DNA from: Ruegeria arenilitoris
Lineage (GTDB): Bacteria; Pseudomonadota; Alphaproteobacteria; Rhodobacterales; Rhodobacteraceae
Direction: 5' to 3'
Assembly (NCBI RefSeq): GCF_013035315.1
Contig: NZ_WQHP01000006.1
Span: 124,001 to 188,000, forward strand
Length of the DNA stretch: 64,000 nucleotides
Made by a program: the position numbers and the translations under genes. The notes under the pieces are model-generated. The model did no database searches and was not told where the DNA came from. It worked only from the letters and a program-made list of their open reading frames with translations. Of this stretch, positions 45,896 to 54,380 are shown piece by piece. How positions within the stretch are numbered: the stretch's first letter is position 1; each line of letters opens with the position of its first letter.

Positions 45896-47049
45896 CAGCG
45901 ACGAACTCCATTGCCCAGCGGTGTGGCCGGGGTATTTGCGGGAACCCTTCCGTAAGCTTCCGGAAGAGAGCAGGTTTTTAGGTTTGGCAGAACACGGCTG
46001 CCGAAATGGCGGGCCTCGTCCATGTGCGGATAGCCCGAGAAGATGAAGGCGCGGATGCCCATCTTCTGATATTCTTCGATCTTGGACATAACCTGATCGG
46101 TCGACCCGACCAGCGCGGCACCACAGCCCGAACGCGCGCGACCAACGCCCGTCCAGAGACCCGGTTCCACATAGCCATATTCATCTGCCAGATCGCGGTT
46201 CTTGGCCTGATGCGCGACGCCCAGAGAGGTCGAGTCCAAAGCGCGCTCACGGATGGCGCGGCCATATTCGTCATCCAGCTTCGAGACGATGTAGTCGGCG
46301 TATTCCTGAGCCTCGACCTCGGTGTCGCGAACGATCATGTGGACGCGCAGACCATAATCCAGCGTCCGGTTGTAGTTCTCGGCCACCGCGTGCACGGCCT
46401 TCATCCGTTCGGCCAGTTGATCCTTGGTCTCTGGCCACATCAGGTAGACGTCGCAATGCTCGCCACACAGGTCCAAAGCGGACGGGGAATAGCCGCCAAA
46501 GTAAAGCAGCGGGCCGCCGGTCTGATACGGTTTTGCCGGGTCGGTCGTGAGGCGCGAGAAGTTATAAACCTCGCCCGCATGGTTGATTTCATCCTGGGTC
46601 CAGGCCTGTTTCAGAATCTCGACCACTTCGCGCGAGCGCTGATAGCGGAAGGCGCTGTCGGCTTTTTCACCGGGGAAGTCGGATGAGATGATGTTGACCG
46701 TCAGCCGCCCTTTCAGCATGTGGTCCAGCGTCGCAATGGTGCGCGCCAGCATGATCGGCTGCATCTCGCCGCAGCGGACGGCGGCAAGCATGTTGATCTT
46801 TTCGGTGATCGGCGCGCATCCCGCGACAAAACTCAGCGTGTCCTGACCGACTTGATACGAGGATGGGCACAGGATGTTCCTAAACCCTTGCGCCTCGGCT
46901 TCTTTCACGATGCCCGAGCAGTGGTCCCAGCTGGACCGCAGATCGCCGTCAGGCACGCCCAGAAACTGATAATCGTCCGAACACAGCGCCGCGAACCACG
47001 AAACCTCAGCCGCGTCCAGATCGGGGGAAGTGATGGGGACGATGGTCAT
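45895..47049 (-). CDS. FMNH2-dependent monooxygenase, alkanesulfonate (SsuD)/SQ monooxygenase-like
   Basis: 384 residues from ATG 47049 (MTIVPITSPDLDAAEVSWFAAL); the longer frame to 47094 is less likely. SsuD-type segments include NILCPSSYQVGQDTLSFVAG near residue 70, RTIATLDHMLKGRLTVNIISSDFPGEKADSAFRYQRSREVVEILKQAW near residue 115, and LLYFGGYSPSALDLCGEHCDVYLMWPE near residue 185. It would oxidatively cleave a C-S bond, releasing sulfite. Neighbouring reductases and TRAP transporter fit sulfonate use. The organosulfonate is not identified by sequence. Confidence 0.83.
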   Translation of the reverse strand: MTIVPITSPDLDAAEVSWFAALCSDDYQFLGVPDGDLRSSWDHCSGIVKEAEAQGFRNILCPSSYQVGQDTLSFVAGCAPITEKINMLAAVRCGEMQPIMLARTIATLDHMLKGRLTVNIISSDFPGEKADSAFRYQRSREVVEILKQAWTQDEINHAGEVYNFSRLTTDPAKPYQTGGPLLYFGGYSPSALDLCGEHCDVYLMWPETKDQLAERMKAVHAVAENYNRTLDYGLRVHMIVRDTEVEAQEYADYIVSKLDDEYGRAIRERALDSTSLGVAHQAKNRDLADEYGYVEPGLWTGVGRARSGCGAALVGSTDQVMSKIEEYQKMGIRAFIFSGYPHMDEARHFGSRVLPNLKTCSLPEAYGRVPANTPATPLGNGVRR

Positions 47050-47097
47050 TTGATTCGTTCTCCGGTCGACTGTGACTTTCCTCTTGCGTAGCAATCA

Positions 47098-47115
47098 CAT
47101 TGATGTAGATCAATG
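47098..47115. promoter_or_regulatory. Candidate operator between the monooxygenase and GntR genes
   Basis: CATTGAT-GTAG-ATCAATG is a perfect 7-base inverted repeat in the 91-base divergent promoter region, 25 bases before the GntR start and 49 bases before the monooxygenase start. It is a plausible site for the adjacent GntR regulator. Confidence 0.5.
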
Positions 47116-47140
47116 GTGTATCAATTTTTCCTGCGACTGA

Positions 47141-47866
47141 ATGAAGCGCCCAAAGATGTCCTCCGCCAACCGAAACCCAAATGCCTTACCGGTTTACGTT
47201 CAGATCGCCGAGTTGCTGATCCGTGACATCGCGGCCGGGCGTCTGATTTCCGGCGAGCGTCTGCCGCCTGAGCGGGAGTTGGCAGCAGATCTGAACGTGT
47301 CCGTGGGGACGTTGCGAAAATCGCTCGCCGAGCTTGAGAAAAAGGGGATGCTGGAGCGTATTCAGGGCTCAGGCAACTATGTCCGAGAGACCGGAACGCA
47401 GAACAGTGTCTATGGGATGTTCCGACTGGAACTGCCCGAAGGCGGTGGCCTTCCGCGCGCGGATATCCTGTCTGTGGACCACGTAAAAAAGCCAATCGAT
47501 CTGCCCGATTTTGGAGCGTCAGACAGCGGTTCCCGTGTGCGTCGAATGCGTTATCTGAATGACACAATTATCGCGGTCGAGGAAATCTGGCTTGATGATG
47601 CCGCCGGACGGATCGATCAGAGCCTGCTCTCCGACTCACTTTATCGGTACTATCAGCACCAATTGGGGTTCTGGATCACACGCGCCGAAGACAGGGTCGC
47701 AATCGGGGCCTTGCCGGACTGGACGCCACCCGAATTCACCAAACCAGCCGGAGAAACGGTCGGCTACATCGAACGGTTCAGTTGGTCGGAACGACCTGAA
47801 CCTGTTGAGTTTTCAAAAACATGGTTCGACCCGGATCGGGCCACCTATGTCCAACGACTGAAGTAG
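47141..47866 (+). CDS. GntR-family regulator (HutC/UTRA subfamily)
   Basis: 241 residues. The N-terminal winged HTH (PVYVQIAELLIRDIAAGRLISGERLPPERELAADLNVSVGTLRKSLAELEKKGMLERIQGSGNYV) covers about residues 17-82, and a C-terminal UTRA ligand-binding domain follows (about 110-235). It is divergent from the monooxygenase operon and upstream of a Gfo/Idh/MocA gene, so it probably represses the transport and desulfonation genes. No strong ribosome binding site is seen before ATG 47141; ATG 47156 is an alternative. Confidence 0.87.
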   Translation: MKRPKMSSANRNPNALPVYVQIAELLIRDIAAGRLISGERLPPERELAADLNVSVGTLRKSLAELEKKGMLERIQGSGNYVRETGTQNSVYGMFRLELPEGGGLPRADILSVDHVKKPIDLPDFGASDSGSRVRRMRYLNDTIIAVEEIWLDDAAGRIDQSLLSDSLYRYYQHQLGFWITRAEDRVAIGALPDWTPPEFTKPAGETVGYIERFSWSERPEPVEFSKTWFDPDRATYVQRLK

Positions 47867-47878
47867 AAGGAACTGCGC

Positions 47879-48976
47879 ATGACCCGGACCATTCACTACG
47901 GGCTGATCGGATGCGGTATGATGGGGCAGGAACATCTGCACAATATTGCCCTGTTGGACGACACGCGCGTGTCAGCGATTTTTGAACCCGACGCCGAGAT
48001 GGCCAAGGTCGCACAGGAGATCGCACCAGACGCCAAGATGGTATCATCAGTGGCCGAATTGCTGGCGGTGGAAGATTTGGATTGTGTCGTCATTGTTAGC
48101 CCCAATCATCTGCATGTGAACCAGATCGAAGAAATCGCCCTGACGCACCCTTTGCCGCTGTTGGTCGAAAAACCTCTGTTCACGGATCCCGCCGATGCGA
48201 CGCGACTGGAGGCGCTTCAGCGCGACTACCCGCATCCGATCTGGGTCGCGATGGAATACCGCTATATGCCGCCCATCGCCGCGCTGATATCCGAGGCGCA
48301 GGCGACAGGCGGGGTCAAGATGCTGTCGATCCGCGAGCATCGGTTCCCATTCTTGGAAAAGGTCGGCAACTGGAATCGGTTCAACCGCAACACCGGGGGC
48401 ACCTTTGTCGAGAAATGCTGCCATTTCTTCGACCTTATGCGTTTGATCCTGCAATCCGACCCGGTGCGCGTCACCGCCAGTGGCGGGCAGGCGGTGAATC
48501 ATCTGGATGAGGCCTATGAAGGTGAAACGCCGGACATCCTCGACCATGGTTATGTCATCGTCGATTTCGCTTCAGGCGCGCGGGCGATGCTAGAGCTGTG
48601 CATGTTCGCCGAAGGGTCCCGGTACCAAGAGGAGATCTCGGCCGTAGGTCCGGATGCCAAGATCGAAGCGCTGGTACCGGGGCCGGGGCGTTTTTGGCCA
48701 GAGCATCTGGGCGAACCACCGGTGCCACAGGTGATCGTCAGCCCGCGTGATCCCAAAGGGCCGATCGCTAAGGATATCCCGGTCGATCCGCGCCTGTTGG
48801 CTGCCGGGGATCACAACGGCTCGATCTTCTATCAGCATCAGGGGTTTTTAGCGGTTCTGCGGGGTGAGAAAGCCCGGCCCGAAGTGACTCTGCAAGATGG
48901 TCTTTGGGCCGTGAAGATGGGGCTGGCCGCGCAAGAAGCTCTTGAGACCGGAGAGGCCGTTCGCTTCGCTTCTTGA
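47879..48976 (+). CDS. Gfo/Idh/MocA-family oxidoreductase
   Basis: 365 residues. The N-terminal Rossmann segment is GLIGCGMMGQEHLHNI, the conserved EKP motif is VEKPLFTDPADATRLEALQ near residue 98, and a C-terminal beta-sheet domain carries the substrate site (GGTFVEKCCHFFDLMRLI with its His near residue 183). Members oxidise or reduce sugars and polyols with NAD(P). GAAGGAA precedes ATG 47879, 12 bases after the GntR stop. Its likely role is on a sugar-derived intermediate of the adjacent pathway; the substrate is unknown. Confidence 0.87.
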   Translation: MTRTIHYGLIGCGMMGQEHLHNIALLDDTRVSAIFEPDAEMAKVAQEIAPDAKMVSSVAELLAVEDLDCVVIVSPNHLHVNQIEEIALTHPLPLLVEKPLFTDPADATRLEALQRDYPHPIWVAMEYRYMPPIAALISEAQATGGVKMLSIREHRFPFLEKVGNWNRFNRNTGGTFVEKCCHFFDLMRLILQSDPVRVTASGGQAVNHLDEAYEGETPDILDHGYVIVDFASGARAMLELCMFAEGSRYQEEISAVGPDAKIEALVPGPGRFWPEHLGEPPVPQVIVSPRDPKGPIAKDIPVDPRLLAAGDHNGSIFYQHQGFLAVLRGEKARPEVTLQDGLWAVKMGLAAQEALETGEAVRFAS

Positions 48977-48995
48977 AGCGGATAGGAAACTCACG

Positions 48996-49135
48996 TTCCA
49001 GATACGCACAGGATCGGGTGTCGTTTTTGGCACCCGATGCGTCTTTTCCGCTTGCTGAGCGTATTCCCAGGCAATAGCTCTGTCTGTGGGACACCCCTCC
49101 CCAACGAGGGGCGTGTATCTGGAAGGGTAATACAG
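48996..49135 (+). promoter_or_regulatory. Structured leader upstream of serC (serC-motif-like RNA)
   Basis: The leader contains a hairpin ATCGGGTG (49013-49020)/CACCCGAT (49031-49038), a second hairpin CCCCTC (49094-49099)/GAGGGG (49106-49111), and a long-range pairing of TTCCAGATAC (48996-49005) with GTATCTGGAA (49115-49124). The last arm includes the serC Shine-Dalgarno region (GGAAGGG), so the pairing would hide it. A conserved serC RNA motif is known upstream of serC-serA in alphaproteobacteria; I match it by context and shape only. Confidence 0.6.
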
Positions 49136-50290
49136 ATGAGTATTCAACAACCGGCAACGCGGCCGGCAAATCCGCGTTTTTCCTCTGGCCCCTGCGCCAA
49201 ACCCCCCACATTTGATCTGACCAAACTGGCCGATGCTGCGCTGGGCCGGTCGCACCGTGCAGCTGTCGGCAAGGACAAGCTGAAGGCTGCGATCGAGGGC
49301 ACGCGCGAAGTGCTGGGGATTCCAGCAGACTACAAGATCGGCATCGTTCCCGCCTCGGACACCGGCGCGGTTGAAATGGCTCTGTGGTCGCTGCTGGGCG
49401 AACGCAAGGTCGAGATGCTGGCATGGGAGAGCTTTGGTTCCGGCTGGGTGACCGATGTGGTCAAGCAGCTGAAGATCGACGCTGAGGTCAAGACCGCAGA
49501 TTACGGTCAGATCGTTGATCTGGCATCCATCGATTTCGCCAACGATGTTGTCTTTACATGGAACGGCACCACCTCGGGTGTTCGGGTTCCCAATGGCGAC
49601 TGGATCGCGGATGACCGTCAGGGTTTGACGATCTGTGACGCGACCTCGGCGGCCTTTGCGATGGACCTGCCGTGGGACAAATTGGATGTGACCACGTTCA
49701 GCTGGCAGAAAGTGCTGGGCGGAGAAGCGGCCCATGGCATGCTGATCCTGTCGCCCCGCGCGGTGGAGCGTCTGGAAAGCTACACGCCCGCATGGCCTCT
49801 TCCCAAGATTTTCCGCCTGACCAAAGGCGGCAAGCTGATCGAGGGTATTTTCAGTGGTGCAACAATCAACACGCCCTCGATGCTTGCTGTCGAAGATTAC
49901 CTGTTCGCACTGGATTGGGCGCGTTCGGTCGGTGGTCTGCAGGGCCTGATTGCGCGCGCCGATGCCAATGCCGGGGCGGTGCATGCGTTCTGTGATCAAA
50001 ACGACTGGATTGCTAATCTGGCTGAAGATGCGGCGACGCAATCGAACACTTCTGTGTGCCTGAAATTCACCGACACGCGTATTCAGGACGGAGCGAGTTT
50101 CGCCAAGGCCGTGGCCAAGCGGCTCGAGGCCGAGAACATCGCGCTGGACATCGGTGCCTATCGCGACGCGCCCGCAGGCCTGCGCATTTGGTGCGGCGGC
50201 ACGGTCGAGACCTCGGATATCGAAGCGATGCTGCCTTGGCTGGCATGGGCTTTTGAGGCCGAGATCGCGGCGCAGTCTGAGGCTGCCTGA
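49136..50290 (+). CDS. serC: Phosphoserine aminotransferase
   Basis: PLP enzyme of serine biosynthesis, 384 residues from ATG 49136. It belongs to the alphaproteobacterial/methanogen-type SerC ([16 protein letters not shown] near residue 13). The PLP lysine lies in [15 protein letters not shown] near residue 190, and [20 protein letters not shown] is also typical. It converts 3-phosphohydroxypyruvate and glutamate to phosphoserine. The frame is open to 49037 but GGAAGGG just before 49136 and family length fix the start. serA follows after 56 bases. Confidence 0.94.
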   Translation: MSIQQPATRPANPRFSSGPCAKPPTFDLTKLADAALGRSHRAAVGKDKLKAAIEGTREVLGIPADYKIGIVPASDTGAVEMALWSLLGERKVEMLAWESFGSGWVTDVVKQLKIDAEVKTADYGQIVDLASIDFANDVVFTWNGTTSGVRVPNGDWIADDRQGLTICDATSAAFAMDLPWDKLDVTTFSWQKVLGGEAAHGMLILSPRAVERLESYTPAWPLPKIFRLTKGGKLIEGIFSGATINTPSMLAVEDYLFALDWARSVGGLQGLIARADANAGAVHAFCDQNDWIANLAEDAATQSNTSVCLKFTDTRIQDGASFAKAVAKRLEAENIALDIGAYRDAPAGLRIWCGGTVETSDIEAMLPWLAWAFEAEIAAQSEAA

Positions 50291-50346
50291 CTTTTCACCG
50301 GGCCGTCCAAGGCCCGGACCTTCCATACAATTCAAGGACCAGAGAA

Positions 50347-51942
50347 ATGTCCCCCAAAGTACTCGTATCTGACAAGCTCAGCGAAACCGCCGTTCAGATC
50401 TTTCGTGATCGCGGCATCGACGTGGATTTCATGCCTGATCTGGGCAAGGACAAAGGCAAGCTGGCCGAGGTGATCGGCCAGTATGACGGTCTTGCCATCC
50501 GTTCGGCCACCAAGGTCACACCAACCATTCTGGAGAAGGCTGACAAGCTGAAAGTGATAGGTCGTGCCGGGATCGGCACTGACAACATCGACAAGGATGC
50601 CGCGTCGAAAAAGGGTGTGATCGTGATGAACACACCCTTCGGCAACATGATCACCACCGCCGAACACGCGATTGCAATGATGTTTGCCGTGGCTCGGCAG
50701 ATCCCCGAGGCCAGCACCTCGACCCATGCGGGTAAGTGGGAAAAGTCCAAGTTCATGGGGATCGAGCTGACCAACAAGACCCTTGGCGTCATCGGTGCGG
50801 GCAACATTGGCGGTATCGTTTGCGAACGCGCGCTGGGCCTGAAGATGAAGGTCATTGCCTACGACCCTTATCTGGGTGAGGAGAAAGCCGCGCAAATGGG
50901 CGTGGAAAAGGTCGAACTGGACGAGCTTCTGGCGCGCGCGGATTTCATCACTCTGCACGTGCCGCTGACTGACCAGACCCGCAACATCCTGAGCCGTGAG
51001 AATCTGGCCAAAACCAAACCCGGTGTGCGCATCGTCAACTGCGCGCGTGGTGGTCTGGTCGACGAAGAGGCGCTGTCCGAGATGCTACAATCCGGCCACG
51101 TGGCCGGTGCGGCCTTTGATGTATTCAGCGTCGAGCCTGCCAAGGACAACCCGCTGTTCAATCTGCCGAACGTGGTCTGCACGCCTCACCTTGGTGCCGC
51201 GACCACCGAGGCGCAGGAGAATGTGGCCCTGCAGGTGGCCGAGCAAATCTCGAACTACCTGCTGACCGGCGCGGTCGAGAACGCGCTGAACATGCCCAGC
51301 GTTACAGCAGAAGAGGCCAAGGTCATGGGCCCGTGGATCAAGCTGGCAGGTCATCTCGGCAGCTTCATCGGCCAGATGACGGATGAGCCGGTCAAAGCGA
51401 TCAACATCCTGTATGACGGTGTGGCCGCTGAAATGAACCTTGCCGCCCTGAACTGCGCCGTCGTCGCGGGGATCATGAAAAAGTTCAACCCTGAGGTAAA
51501 CATGGTATCGGCGCCTGTCGTGGCGAAAGAGCGCGGCATTCAGCTGTCGACGACCAATCAGGACAAATCCGGTGTATTTGACGGCTACATCAAAGTGACC
51601 GTGGTGACCGACAAGCGCGAACGTTCGATTGCGGGCACTGTCTTTAGCGACGGCAAGCCGCGCTTTATCCAGATCAAGGGCATCAATATTGATGCCGAAG
51701 TCGGCGCGCACATGCTCTATACCACTAACGAGGACGTCCCCGGCATCATCGGCGCGCTTGGCCAGACAATGGGCGAGAACGACGTCAACATCGCGAACTT
51801 TACGCTGGGCCGGGCTGAGGCGGGCGGCGAAGCCATCGCTTTGCTCTATGTCGACGAACCGGTGCCCGCCGAGGCGCGCGCAAAACTGGCCGAAACGGGC
51901 CTGTTCACGCAGATCAAGCCGCTACAGTTTGACGTGGCCTGA
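50347..51942 (+). CDS. serA: D-3-phosphoglycerate dehydrogenase
   Basis: 531 residues, the long type I form with the catalytic and NAD domains, an intervening domain and a C-terminal ACT domain. The NAD motif is GVIGAGNIGGIVCERALG near residue 150, the catalytic Arg region is NCARGGLVDEEAL near residue 233, and the His is in CTPHLGAATTEAQENVA near residue 280. The ACT domain (HMLYTTNEDVPGIIGALGQTMGENDVNIANFTLG) begins near residue 455 and suggests serine feedback. It is the first enzyme of serine synthesis and is cotranscribed with serC. Confidence 0.95.
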   Translation: MSPKVLVSDKLSETAVQIFRDRGIDVDFMPDLGKDKGKLAEVIGQYDGLAIRSATKVTPTILEKADKLKVIGRAGIGTDNIDKDAASKKGVIVMNTPFGNMITTAEHAIAMMFAVARQIPEASTSTHAGKWEKSKFMGIELTNKTLGVIGAGNIGGIVCERALGLKMKVIAYDPYLGEEKAAQMGVEKVELDELLARADFITLHVPLTDQTRNILSRENLAKTKPGVRIVNCARGGLVDEEALSEMLQSGHVAGAAFDVFSVEPAKDNPLFNLPNVVCTPHLGAATTEAQENVALQVAEQISNYLLTGAVENALNMPSVTAEEAKVMGPWIKLAGHLGSFIGQMTDEPVKAINILYDGVAAEMNLAALNCAVVAGIMKKFNPEVNMVSAPVVAKERGIQLSTTNQDKSGVFDGYIKVTVVTDKRERSIAGTVFSDGKPRFIQIKGINIDAEVGAHMLYTTNEDVPGIIGALGQTMGENDVNIANFTLGRAEAGGEAIALLYVDEPVPAEARAKLAETGLFTQIKPLQFDVA

Positions 51943-51971
51943 TCGGCGGCCCGTAATTTATGATCTGAACG

Positions 51972-52007
51972 ATGCCCGCGCTAGAATGTGCGGGCATTGT
52001 CTTTTTT
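51972..52007 (+). terminator. Rho-independent terminator after serA
   Basis: ATGCCCGC (51972-51979) and GCGGGCAT (51990-51997) form an eight-pair stem followed by TGTCTTTTTT, 30 bases after the serA stop. Confidence 0.88.
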
Positions 52008-52059
52008 CTGCAATCTAGTTGCTGCACAAAGCGCCTGACGATTTCAAAGAGGCACTGAA

Positions 52060-52797
52060 TTGAGTACTCCCATTTACGCCATCGGCGATGTTCATGGTCA
52101 GTTGGGCATGCTGCATGCGGCCTTGGCCCGGATCGAATACGACGGCGGCCCGGATGCACGGGTCGTCTTCTTAGGGGACTATGTGGACCGCGGCCCGAAT
52201 AGTCGCGAGGTGCTGGATCTATTGATCGAGGGGCAACGCGCTGGGCGGAACTGGGTCATGGTCAAAGGCAACCACGACCGAATGATGGCCCGCTTTGTCG
52301 AGCGTTGTGAGATTGCGGACAAACATTTGCCGATCACTCTGAGCTGGCTGCACCCACGGTTGGGTGGGCGTGAAACGCTGGCCTCTTACGGGGTCGACGT
52401 CGCAGACACGGACCGCATCTTTCAGGTCCACGAACGCGCGCTGGCGGCCGTTCCACAAGCCCACTTCGAGTTTGTGAATGGCTTGCCTACCTTTCATCAG
52501 GAAGGTGAGCTGCTGTTTGTCCATGCGGGGATCAATCCGGGCGTTCAACTGGATCAACAGATCGAAGACGATCTTGTCTGGATACGGCAGGAATTCTTGG
52601 GCGATGCCCGCCCGCACCCATGGCTGATCGTGCATGGTCATACCCCTGTGGACCGGGCAGAACATTGCGGCAACCGTGTCAATCTGGACGCAGGTGCGGG
52701 CTATGGTCGGCCCCTTGCCACGGCGGTCTTCGAAGGGAGCGATTGTTGGCTGCTAACCGATGCAGGCCGGGTCAGATTAGAGCCTAATCCGAGGTAA
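52060..52797 (+). CDS. Metallophosphoesterase (serine/threonine protein phosphatase-like)
   Basis: 245 residues of the calcineurin-like phosphoesterase family: metal motifs GDVHGQ (residues ~7-12), GDYVDRGPNSRE (~37), GNHD (~68) and the later VHAGINPG and HGHTPV. This order matches PPP-type phosphatases and ApaH-like enzymes. The start is a TTG at 52060 with AAAGAGG upstream; no ATG fits better. Its 3' end overlaps the convergent ligase gene by 14 bases. Confidence 0.87.
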   Translation: MSTPIYAIGDVHGQLGMLHAALARIEYDGGPDARVVFLGDYVDRGPNSREVLDLLIEGQRAGRNWVMVKGNHDRMMARFVERCEIADKHLPITLSWLHPRLGGRETLASYGVDVADTDRIFQVHERALAAVPQAHFEFVNGLPTFHQEGELLFVHAGINPGVQLDQQIEDDLVWIRQEFLGDARPHPWLIVHGHTPVDRAEHCGNRVNLDAGAGYGRPLATAVFEGSDCWLLTDAGRVRLEPNPR

Positions 52798-54301
52798 ACA
52801 GCCCTTTGTAGCGGTCCCGCAGGGCGTTTTTCTGCACCTTTCCCATGGTGTTGCGCGGCAGTTCATCCAGCAGGATCAACTCCCGGGGGTGTTTGAATCG
52901 GGCCAACTCGGTTTGCACGGTGGACATAATAGCTTCAATATCCGGCGTCTGACCCGGCTCGGCCACCAGAATGCCCAGGACAGTTTCGCCAAAGTCCGGG
53001 TGGGGCACGCCGATTACCGCGCTTTCCAGCACGCCGGGCTGGTCATCCAGCACCAGCTCTATCTCTTTGGGATAGATGTTGAACCCACCCGAGATGATCA
53101 GGTCTTTGCCTCGCCCGACGATATGGACATAGCCGTCGTCGTCGACGCGCCCCAGATCGCCCGTGATGAAAAACCCGTCTTCTCGCAATTCGGCAGCGGT
53201 TTTCTCGGGCATTTGCCAATATCCTTCGAAAACATTTGGTCCGCGCACTTCAATCATGCCGATTTCACCCTGCGGTAGAGTCTCGCCTGTTTCAGGGTCG
53301 GTCACCTTCAGTTCGACATCCGGCAAGGGGAACCCCACAGTCCCAGCGCGGCGCTCGCCGTCATAGGGGTTCGAGGTGTTCATGTTGGTTTCCGTCATTC
53401 CATAGCGTTCCAGGATGCGGTGGCCGGTCCGGGCTTCGAACTTTTCATGGGTCTCGGCCAACAAGGGGGCGGAGCCTGAAATGAACAGCCGCATATGGTG
53501 CGCCAGATCACCCGTGAACCGATCATCCGCCAGCAAACGGGTGTAGAAGGTCGGCACACCCATCATCGAGGTCGCTTGGGGCATCAGGCGCAGGATGTCC
53601 TCCAGATCGAACTTTGGCAGAAAGATCATTGCTCCGCCCGAGGCCAGAATGACGTTCGTCGCCACGAACAGCCCATGGGTGTGAAAGATCGGCAGGGCAT
53701 GAAGCAGCACGTCGTCCTTGGTAAATCGCCATTCCTGCACCAGCGTTTCAGCATTGGACAACAGGTTTGCCTGCGTCAGCATCGCACCCTTGGATCGCCC
53801 TGTTGTGCCCGAGGTATAAAGGAACGCAGCCAGATCCTCTTCGGTTCGCCGGGCGGGTTCAAACGCGGGCAGCATTCCCAAAGCCCTGCGCATCAGGCTG
53901 CCGGACCCGTCCGCGTTCAGGGTCTCGAGCCGCGCATTCTGCGCTTGTGCGATCGGCGTGAGCTCTGCCGTGCTGGCCTCATCGCAGACAACCAGCGCCG
54001 CGCCGCTATTTTCGATGAAGTACTCCAGTTCGGCGGATTTGTACGCGGTGTTGAGCGGCAGAAAGATCAACCCGGCTTGCGCGCAGGCTGCATAAAGTGC
54101 CAGCGCTTCAGGTGACTTTTCAACCTGAACTGCGACCCGGTCTCCGGGCTGCAGTTCGAACCCGGTCAGCGCGTTGGCGATCCGCGCAGCCATGTCCAGA
54201 AAAGCCGCATGGGTCAGTGTTTGACCGTCGGGCAGATACAGGAACGGAGTGTCCTTGCCTGCGTGGATGCCAAACAGTCGATCATAAAGAGGGTTGCCCA
54301 T
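52784..54301 (-). CDS. AMP-dependent acyl-CoA ligase, malonyl-CoA synthetase (MatB)-like
   Basis: 505 residues. The P-loop is LYTSGTTGRSKGAML near residue 160. The motif ERYGMTETNMNTSNPYDGERRAGTVGFPLPDVELKV (about 295-330) is characteristic of malonyl- and methylmalonyl-CoA synthetases. The catalytic Lys is near the C-terminus in RNTMGKVQKNALR. It would make malonyl-CoA from malonate, CoA and ATP. It is downstream of hutC by 79 bases on the same strand. Whether it is cotranscribed with hutFC is uncertain, and it has no evident link with histidine breakdown. Confidence 0.85.
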   Translation of the reverse strand: MGNPLYDRLFGIHAGKDTPFLYLPDGQTLTHAAFLDMAARIANALTGFELQPGDRVAVQVEKSPEALALYAACAQAGLIFLPLNTAYKSAELEYFIENSGAALVVCDEASTAELTPIAQAQNARLETLNADGSGSLMRRALGMLPAFEPARRTEEDLAAFLYTSGTTGRSKGAMLTQANLLSNAETLVQEWRFTKDDVLLHALPIFHTHGLFVATNVILASGGAMIFLPKFDLEDILRLMPQATSMMGVPTFYTRLLADDRFTGDLAHHMRLFISGSAPLLAETHEKFEARTGHRILERYGMTETNMNTSNPYDGERRAGTVGFPLPDVELKVTDPETGETLPQGEIGMIEVRGPNVFEGYWQMPEKTAAELREDGFFITGDLGRVDDDGYVHIVGRGKDLIISGGFNIYPKEIELVLDDQPGVLESAVIGVPHPDFGETVLGILVAEPGQTPDIEAIMSTVQTELARFKHPRELILLDELPRNTMGKVQKNALRDRYKGLFTSD

Positions 54302-54380
54302 CCCGTCATTCCTTCGCGCCGGTCCAAGTTGGCTAAAACTGGCGCGGATCAGCGGTACCGTAAAGCGAAAAACGCCCGTG

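Noticed and set aside
48848..50335. Long antisense open frame (495 codons) over serC
   Set aside because: Crosses the serC leader and gene on the opposite strand and has no recognisable domain.
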